From: Mesostigma viride
Taxonomy: Eukaryota; Streptophyta; Mesostigmatophyceae; Mesostigmatales; Mesostigmataceae
DNA: 64,000 nt
Direction of reading: 5' to 3'
Assembly (NCBI GenBank): GCA_009746045.1
Contig: RPFO01000114.1
Coordinates: 547,219 to 611,218 of the forward strand
Shown: piece after piece, positions 56,438 to 64,000 of the stretch
Layout: each line of letters opens with the position of its first letter
How positions within the stretch are numbered: the stretch's first letter is position 1
The notes under the pieces: generated by a model
Seen by the model: only the letters and a program-made list of their open reading frames with translations
What the model was told of the DNA's origin: nothing
The model's database searches: none
Translations under genes and position numbers: made by a program

Positions 56438-59400
56438 TGGATGGCATGTATGTAATTACATAATGATGAGGAATCAGGCTCCCATGGTGTCATCATGGCC
56501 CGTCTACGTACATGGATGGCATTTATGTAATTAATGATGAGGATTCAGGCTCCCATGGTGTCATCATGGCCTGTCTACGTACATGGATGTCTCAGAAAAA
56601 AAATGATGAGGATTCAGGCTCCCATGGTGTCATCATGGCTGGCCTACGTACATGGATGTCAAAGAAAAAAAAATGATCAGGATTCAGGCTCCCGTGGTGT
56701 CATTATGGCCCGTCTACGTGTTGTTGGCATGTATGAAATTAATGATGAGGATTCAGGCTCCCATGGTGTCATCATGGCTGGCCTACGTACATGGATGTCA
56801 AAGAAAAAAAAATGATCAGGATTCAGGCTCCCATGGTGTCATCATGGCTGGCCTACGTACATGGTTGGCATTTATGTAATTAATGATGAGGATTCAGGCT
56901 CCATTGGTGTCATCATGGCTGGCCTACGTATGTACATGGATGTCAAAGAAAAAAAAATGATGAGGATTCAGGCTCCCATGGTGTCATCATGGCTGGCCTA
57001 CCTACATGGTTGGCATTTATGTAATTAATGATGAGGATTCAGGCTCCCATGGTGTCATCATGGCTTGTCTACGTACATGGATGGCATGTATGTAATTAAT
57101 GATGAGGATTCAGGCTCCATTGGTGTCATCATGGCCCGTCTACGTACATGGATGGCATGTATGTAATTAATGATGAGGATTCAGGCTCCATTGGTGTCAT
57201 CATGGCTGGCCTACGTACATGGATGTCTCATAAACAAAATGATGAGGATTCAGGCTCCCATGGTGTCATCATGGCCCGTCTACGTACATGAATGGCATTT
57301 ATGTAATTAATGATGAGGATTCAGGCTCCCATGGTGTCATCATGGCTGGCCTACGTACATGGATGGCATGTATGTAATTAATGATGAGGATTCAGGCTCC
57401 ATTGGTGTCATCATGGCTGGCCTACGTACATGGATGTCTCATAAACAAAATGATCAGGATTCAGGCTCCCATGGTGTCATCATGGCTGGCCTACGTACAT
57501 GGTTGGCATTTATGTAATTAATGATGAGGATTCAGGCTCCATTGGTGTCATCATGGCTGGCCTACGTATGTACATGGATGTCAAAGAAAAAAAAATGATG
57601 AGGATTCAGGCTCCCATGGTGTCATCATGGCTTGTCTACGTACATGGATGGCATGTATGTAATTAATGATGAGGATTCAGGCTCCATTGGTGTCATCATG
57701 GCCCGTCTACGTACATGGATGGCATGTATGTAATTAATGATGAGGATTCAGGCTCCATTGGTGTCATCATGGCTGGCCTACGTACATGGATGTCTCATAA
57801 ACAAAATGATGAGGATTCAGGCTCCCATGGTGTCATCATGGCCCGTCTACGTACATGAATGGCATTTATGTAATTAATGATGAGGATTCAGGCTCCCATG
57901 GTGTCATCATGGCTGGCCTACGTACATGGATGGCATGTATGTAATTAATGATGAGGATTCAGGCTCCATTGGTGTCATCATGGCTGGCCTACGTACATGG
58001 ATGTCTCATAAACAAAATGATGAGGATTCAGGCTCCCATGGTGTCATCATGGCCCGTCTACGTACATGAATGGCATTTATGTAATTAATGATGAGGATTC
58101 AGGCTCCCATGGTGTCATCATGGTTTGTCTACGTACATGGATGGCATTTATGTATATAATGATGAGGATTCAGGCTCCATTGGTGTCATCATTGCCCGTG
58201 TACGTACATGAATGGCATTTATGTAATTAATGATGAGGATTCAGGCTCCCATGGTGTCATCATGGCCCGTCTACGTACATGGATGGCATGTATGTAATTA
58301 ATGATGAGGATTCAGGCTCCATTGGTGTCATCATGGCTGGCCTACGTACATGGATGTCTCATAAACAAAATGATGAGGATTCAGGCTCCCATGGTGTCAT
58401 CATGGCCCGTCTACGTACATGAATGGCGTTTATGTAATTAATGATGAGGATTCAGGCTACCATGGTGTCATCATGGCTGGCCTACGTACATGGATGGCAT
58501 GTATGTAATTAATGATGAGGATTCAGGCTCCATTGGGGTCATCATGGCTGGCCTACGTACATTGATGTCAAGGAATAGTAAATGATGAGGATTCAGGCTC
58601 CATTGGGGTCATCATGGCTGGCCTACGTACATGGATGTCAAGGAATAGTAAATGATGAGGATTCAGGCTCCCATGGTGTCATCATGGCTGGCGTACGTAC
58701 ATGGATGGCATGTATGTAATTAATGATGAGGATTCAGGCTCCATTGGTGTCATCATGGCTGGCCTACGTACATGGATGTCTCATAAACAAAATGATCAGG
58801 ATTCAGGCTCCCATGGTGTCATCATGGCTGGCCTACGTACATGGTTGGCATTTATGTAATTAATGATGAGGATTCAGGCTCCATTGGTGTCATCATGGCT
58901 GGCCTACGTATGTACATGGATGTCAAAGAAAAAAAAATGATGAGGATTCAGGCTCCCATGGTGTCATCATGGCTTGTCTACGTACATGGATGGCATGTAT
59001 GTAATTAATGATGAGGATTCAGGCTCCATTGGTGTCATCATGGCCCGTCTACGTACATGGATGGCATGTATGTAATTAATGATGAGGATTCAGGCTCCAT
59101 TGGTGTCATCATGGCTGGCCTACGTACATGGATGTCTCATAAACAAAATGATGAGGATTCAGGCTCCCATGGTGTCATCATGGCCCGTCTACGTACATGA
59201 ATGGCATTTATGTAATTAATGATGAGGATTCAGGCTCCCATGGTGTCATCATGGCTGGCCTACGTACATGGATGGCATGTATGTAATTAATGATGAGGAT
59301 TCAGGCTCCATTGGTGTCATCATGGCTGGCCTACGTACATGGATGTCTCATAAACAAAATGATGAGGATTCAGGCTCCCATGGTGTCATCATGGCCCGTC

Positions 59401-60195
59401 TACGTACATGAATGGCATTTATGTAATTAATGATGAGGATTCAGGCTCCCATGGTGTCATCATGGTTTGTCTACGTACATGGATGGCATTTATGTATATA
59501 ATGATGAGGATTCAGGCTCCATTGGTGTCATCATTGCCCGTGTACGTACATGAATGGCATTTATGTAATTAATGATGAGGATTCAGGCTCCCATGGTGTC
59601 ATCATGGCCCGTCTACGTACATGGATGGCATGTATGTAATTAATGATGAGGATTCAGGCTCCATTGGTGTCATCATGGCTGGCCTACGTACATGGATGTC
59701 TCATAAACAAAATGATGAGGATTCAGGCTCCCATGGTGTCATCATGGCCCGTCTACGTACATGAATGGCGTTTATGTAATTAATGATGAGGATTCAGGCT
59801 ACCATGGTGTCATCATGGCTGGCCTACGTACATGGATGGCATGTATGTAATTAATGATGAGGATTCAGGCTCCATTGGGGTCATCATGGCTGGCCTACGT
59901 ACATTGATGTCAAGGAATAGTAAATGATGAGGATTCAGGCTCCATTGGGGTCATCATGGCTGGCCTACGTACATGGATGTCAAGGAATAGTAAATGATGA
60001 GGATTCAGGCTCCCATGGTGTCATCATGGCTGGCCTACGTACATGGATGGCATGTATGTAATTAATGATGAGGATTCAGGCTCCATTGGTGTCATCATGG
60101 CTGGCCTACGTACATGGATGTCTCATAAACAAAATGATGAGGATTCAGGCTCCCATGGTGTCATCATTGCCCGTGTACGTACCTGGATGGCATTA
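56438..60195 (-). repeat. Satellite array, inverted orientation
   Basis: The monomer now reads ATGATGAGGATTCAGGCTCC on the plus strand, the reverse complement of the left arrays. A higher-order period of about 1.34 kb is visible: the rare variants TGGTTTGTCTACG (58121, 59463) and GAATGGCGTTTATG recur at this distance, as does CATTGGGGTCATC. The last unit ends in TACGTACCTGGATGGCATTAC. Confidence 0.95.
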
Positions 60196-61848
60196 CAAGG
60201 CAGGCGCCTCAGTCCGTAGCATCATAAAACATCATAAATGATCAAACATGCATTATTTCATCAATTCCAGCATACAGAACATCCATAACAGCGATTAAAC
60301 ATAGGTAGCCATGCACAGTTTTTCTCACATGTCAGTGCTAGACTAAATAAGTAAAAGTAAGCCTAGATCATTGGAAATGCTAACTGGAGCTCCTTATATG
60401 CTGGGCTTCATCATTTCAGCTGTTAGCTGGCTACGGGGCGACATGCGGCACTAAGTGGCATTACAATGGTATGAGGCGTGCACAATGGTGCTTTTGAATG
60501 GCCGGGTAATGCTCAAAATGATCACTAACACACAGCTTAAACTATGCTTCATGTTGTTCTAAAGAAAACGTCACCATGTGGTGGCTACCAAGCTCTACTA
60601 GCAGGTATACCACTGTGCCAAGGCCCAAATGCACGTGTGCAAGGGGCTACGTAGCCCATGCATCCACAACATAAAAAATGACCTCCATATGCTTGCCTGA
60701 GATGAAATGACACAGAGACAACTCATGGACCTTCTTTTGAATGCAAGCAGGGCACTGGGACCTCCACAGGTGTTACATGAAGACAGATGGGGTGACTGCA
60801 CAACAGCCATACTAACAAAGCTAAAAGGCTAACCAAAAACAGGCCAGGATACCATCTATTCTTAAGGATTTAGGCTATAGAAACCATCATGATACCATAT
60901 AGAACTTATTTACATGTAACATCAATCATTATTCTAGTATATTTGGTGCAGACGCAGCCAATCATGCACAAAACTGATGAAAATCTGACCGTAATGGCTG
61001 TGCGCAACCACCACCACAAACAATTACAGAAAAGTAGTAACGAAGCAAATTTGACATCCCAAACCTTCAACAATGAGTCCGAGATTACTTACCGAGTGAT
61101 ACGACGACTTTATCTTGTCGACGGTAACCGCAGGGACACTAAACTACGCCAGGTCGAAACCGCAAAAAAAAAGGCTCAAGGACAGCTAGCAAGCTGACGA
61201 CAGGGCCGATGCGTCAAGACTTTCCTGGCCCAGACACTAATGAAATATTCGAAATACATCGTAACAAATTTACTCGATGCGAAATATTCAATTATAAAGC
61301 CGCCGATAACAAGTGCTAGCTTCATTGTCACTCCCGTCACAATAAACACGCGTTGACGCAGTAAAACCCAGACCGAGATGATTGCGCACCTCAGTAAATG
61401 TTGCGCGACTGCGGCTACAGCATCTTTACAACGCACAAATAATGCCTACAAAATTTGGAACGAATCCATGCATCGATGCTCCTACACCAATCAGTTTTCT
61501 GCACCGCCATAGCCTCGAATATGCATGTTCGTAATTATTTTACATTCACTTTCGTCCCGGTGGACCTGGGTACCCCCTGTACTGTAACCGTTAATTAGTC
61601 CCTGTAGTCTTGGTCGAAACATAGTGATGTCCGGTATCAGGGCGTAGAGCACATCTAGCTCTAGCAGCAGACCTAAAAATATCGCGGAAATGTCTACTGG
61701 CATTCGCGCCGCGCCGCTTCCCATCTCGCGCCTATTTGTAGCCCAGTAGTTACTAATCCTGCGATCATGATGGAATATACATGTAGTGATACTAATCGAT
61801 ACATGTAGTACACATGGTTGGCGCACAGAATGTTGTACAACCTGCCCT
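60196..61848. other. Unique region without a recognised gene
   Basis: About 1.65 kb of non-repetitive sequence to the right of the satellite. The longest frames (about 100 codons at 60889-61197 and 61491-61826) have no family motif and no clear splice context. Confidence 0.6.
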
Positions 61849-61849
61849 A

Positions 61850-62507
61850 CATGTGTGGAGGATATGTGCGTACGTACGACGAATCATGTGAAACGACTGG
61901 TCCAACCTGAAAAATTTTAAATTTTTGCCGTGTCCAGTAACGGTCCTAGGTTGCACCCGCGGGACGTTCCGGCAGCTGTACAGAATAGATCAGAAAGATA
62001 CGCCGCGGAATGACGCCAGTGCCCGGCAAATGTGAGTCGGGAACTGAACAGTCACTACACACGTCGAAAATCTATTGCTCCACCCCCCCAAAAAAGCGTT
62101 CCGGAACTGTTCGAAGCGAATAGCACTGACAGGATTCGAACCTGCGTCCAGAGTGAGGTTGCGGAGTGAGGGAGGCCAGCCATCATGGTCCGCACACAAA
62201 TCTGGCTCGGGTCCGATCCCTGTCAGTGCTCTTCGCTTCGAACAGGTCCGGAACGCTTTTTTGTGGGGGTGGAGCAATAAATACTCGACATTTGCAGTGA
62301 CTGTTCAGTTCCGGGCTCACAAATGATTTGCCGGGCACAGGCGTCGTTGCGCGGCGTATCTTTGTGATCTTTTCTGTACAGCTGTCGGAACGTCCCGCGG
62401 GTGCAACCTAGGACCGTTACTGGACACGGCAAAAATTTAAAATTTTTCAGGTTGGACCAGTCGTTTCACATGATTCGTCGTACGTACGCACATATCCTCC
62501 ACGCATG
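61850..62507. mobile_element. Large imperfect inverted-repeat element with tRNA-like centre
   Basis: Arms of about 300 bp pair from ATGTGTGGAGGATATGTGCG on the left to its near-complement CGCACATATCCTCCACGCAT on the right. Conserved blocks inside include CCGTGTCCAGTAACGGTCCT/AGGACCGTTACTGGACACGG and CCGCGGGACGTTCC/GGAACGTCCCGCGG. Near the centre both arms carry B-box-like words, GGATTCGAACC at 62132-62142 and GGTCCGATCCC at 62210-62220. They are flanked by AGCACTGACAGG and CCTGTCAGTGCT. The arms differ by scattered substitutions and small indels, so this copy is older than the palindromes at 54-55 kb. No coding frame. Confidence 0.8.
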
Positions 62508-63110
62508 CCATGTCGACGCTGCACTGACACACACCAGGGACTTTGGAAGGTGCGCACCCAGCCCGCCCAGGTAATTGATGCGGTGTTTTGCAGGCGCGCA
62601 CCGCCGGATGCGCCCACCACGCCCGCCACCGCACGTCCAGTGACCGACTGTGGTCCACGTTCTTTGTCGCCTGCGGGTGCAGCCCCCATAATGCGTACGA
62701 GCAGCTTCACGGCTTTCTTCTTTGGAAATCAAGAACAACGGGCCTGACAACAACAACAACGACAGCAGCATCAGCTCCAACAAGAGTGAGTTGCGGGATT
62801 TTACCTACGTGGTTTTCCTAATTTTTTTTCACCTGGCATGTTGAGTATTCATCCCATTTTGCGTCATGACGGCTTCCTGAACGACGACTCTCTCTCCCTC
62901 TCCCTCTCCCCCCCCTCTCCCTCTTATTTTTCACCAGGTTTTTCATGCCGATTTTTAATCCCTTTTGCGTCATGCTCCTTGTAGCGTGATGTCGTCAATT
63001 GTCACTCACAACCATGCTATCATTGTGGTTTGTTCTTTTTCGCCTGCGGGTGCAGGTCACGAGCGTTGCGTGCGGTGCGTCATCAATCCAAGAACAAAAC
63101 ACGATGTGGC
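62508..63110. other. Unique region with a weak internal duplication
   Basis: TCGCCTGCGGGTGCAG occurs near 62668 and 63040, and TTTTTCACC..GG.ATG followed by TTTTGCGTCATG occurs near 62828-62870 and 62930-62972. Both look like splice-acceptor contexts (CGGGTGCAG), so exons are possible, but I could not assemble a credible protein. Confidence 0.4.
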
Positions 63111-63114
63111 TAAA

Positions 63115-63336
63115 CCCTCCCTCCCTCCCTCCCTCCCTCCCTCCCTCCCTCCCTCCCTCCTCCCTCCCTCCCTCCCCCTCCCTCCCTCCCTCCCTCCCTC
63201 CCTCCCTCCCTCCCTCCTCCCTCCCTCCTCCCTCCCTCCCTCCCTCCCTCCTCCCTCCCTCCCTCCCTCCCTCCCTCCCTCCCTCCCTCCTCTCCTCCCT
63301 CCTCCTCCCTCCCTCCCTCCCTCTCCCTCCTCCTCC
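63115..63336 (+). repeat. CCCT microsatellite
   Basis: Nearly pure CCCT tetranucleotide array with occasional CCT slips. Confidence 0.97.
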
Positions 63337-63850
63337 TCTCCCTCTCCCTCTCCCTCTCCCTCTCCCTCTCCTCTCCTCTCCCTCTCCCTCTCCCTCTCCC
63401 TCTCCCTCTCCCTCTCCCTCTCCCTCTCCCTCTCCCTCTCCCTCTCCCTCTCCCTCTCCCTCTCCCTCTCCCTCTCCCTCTCCCTCTCCCTCTCCCTCTC
63501 CCTCTCCCTCTCCCTCTCCCTCTCCCTCTCCCTCTCCCTCTCCCTCTCCCTCTCCCTCTCCCTCTCCCTCTCCCTCTCCCTCTCCCTCTCCCTCTCCCTC
63601 TCCCTCTCCCTCTCCTCTCCCTCTCCCTCTCCCTCTCCCTCTCCCTCTCCCTCTCCCTCTCCCTCTCCTCTCCCTCTCCCTCTCCCTCTCCCTCTCCTCT
63701 CCCTCTCCCTCTCCCTCTCCCTCTCCCTCTCCCTCTCCCTCTCCCTCTCCCTCTCCCTCTCCCTCTCCCTCTCCCTCTCCCTCTCCCTCTCCCTCTCCCT
63801 CTCCCTCTCCCTCTCCTCTCCTCCCTCCCTCCTCCCTCCCTCCCTCCCTC
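63337..63850 (+). repeat. CCCTCT microsatellite
   Basis: About 480 bp of CCCTCT hexamers, interrupted a few times by CTCTCCTCTCC, returning to CCCT units at the end. The polypyrimidine/polypurine tract has mirror symmetry and could form triplex DNA. Confidence 0.97.
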
Positions 63851-63857
63851 CATCCCT

Positions 63858-64000
63858 CTTACGGTTACGGTTACGCTTACGGTTACGCTTACGGTAACGC
63901 TTACGCTTACGCTTACGCTTACGCTTACGCTTACGCTTACGCTTACGCTTACGCTTATGCTTACGCTTACGCTTACGCTTACGCTTACGCTTACGCTTAC
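63858..64000 (+). repeat. TTACGC hexanucleotide array
   Basis: Starts with mixed TTACGG/TTACGC units and becomes uniform TTACGC to the window edge, with one TTATGC. The true length is unknown because it runs out of the window. Confidence 0.97.

Noticed and set aside
25014-60195. CRISPR-like array
   Set aside because: The repeats are contiguous ~71-bp monomers without unique spacers, in a eukaryotic context, with no cas genes.
62122-62227. Possible tRNA gene in the centre of the inverted-repeat element (7-bp acceptor-like pairing and T-arm word)
   Set aside because: The acceptor pairing is simply the palindrome stem. No D-arm, anticodon arm or A-box of normal form is visible, and the length is over 100 bases. 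A tRNA covariance model would settle it.
62965-63897. A 310-codon Pro/Leu/Ser frame and its Gly/Arg counterpart on the other strand
   Set aside because: Both are pure products of the CCCT and CCCTCT microsatellites.

Overview
The window is eukaryotic nuclear DNA. It has GT-AG spliceosomal introns, a multi-exon carotenoid cleavage dioxygenase, a giant cysteine-repeat metallothionein-like gene, LTR retrotransposons, a transposase-like gene, higher-order satellite DNA and long microsatellites. There are no operons, bacterial ribosome binding sites or CRISPR arrays. A photosynthetic protist, perhaps a green alga, is a reasonable guess: there is a carotenoid enzyme, TGTAA motifs downstream of the metallothionein, and two plant-type CCCTAAA units near 1610. 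None of these fixes the species.

Layout: 2-88 is the 3' tail of an unidentified plus-strand gene. About 244-5960 holds a minus-strand carotenoid cleavage dioxygenase with large introns. One intron carries duplicated splice-acceptor/exon-start segments and a 33-bp tandem repeat. 6.0-10.8 kb has no convincing gene but holds an 86-bp tandem duplication and three related hairpins. 10.88-11.94 kb is the metallothionein-like gene, with ten 30-residue modules. 12-16.6 kb is non-coding, including a 1.3 kb CCAC-rich tract. 16.65-17.3 kb is a LINE ORF1-like fragment. 17.9-22 kb is a minus-strand, intron-containing, RNase-H-fold transposase-like gene with GC-rich repeats beyond its 5' end.

25.0-60.2 kb is a satellite domain with a ~71-bp monomer arranged in higher-order blocks. 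It is plus-oriented to about 56.44 kb and inverted from there to 60.2 kb. It is interrupted by two head-to-tail copies of an unclassified element (27.98-30.10 kb) and by a retrotransposon nest (38.89-55.08 kb). In the nest, element A sits in the satellite with target duplication TGAAT. A second member of the same family, B, sits inside A's RNase H gene with duplication GCACA. An 874-bp element built of three 206-bp palindromes sits inside A's 3' LTR with duplication CAGTG. Matching substitutions in the LTR pairs confirm this order.

The retrotransposon family is the most interesting system here. Its readable order is GAG - zinc knuckle - INT - PR - RT - RNase H, with protease between integrase and RT. 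Its LTRs end AGTTAG...CTAACT rather than TG...CA. A run of seven G lies in register for a -1 frameshift between gag and integrase in both copies. The palindromic element has similar ends (AGTTA...TAACT) and the same 5-bp duplication length, so it may have used the same integrase. The right end of the window holds a second large inverted-repeat element, also with a tRNA-like B-box near its centre, and then long CCCT, CCCTCT and TTACGC arrays.
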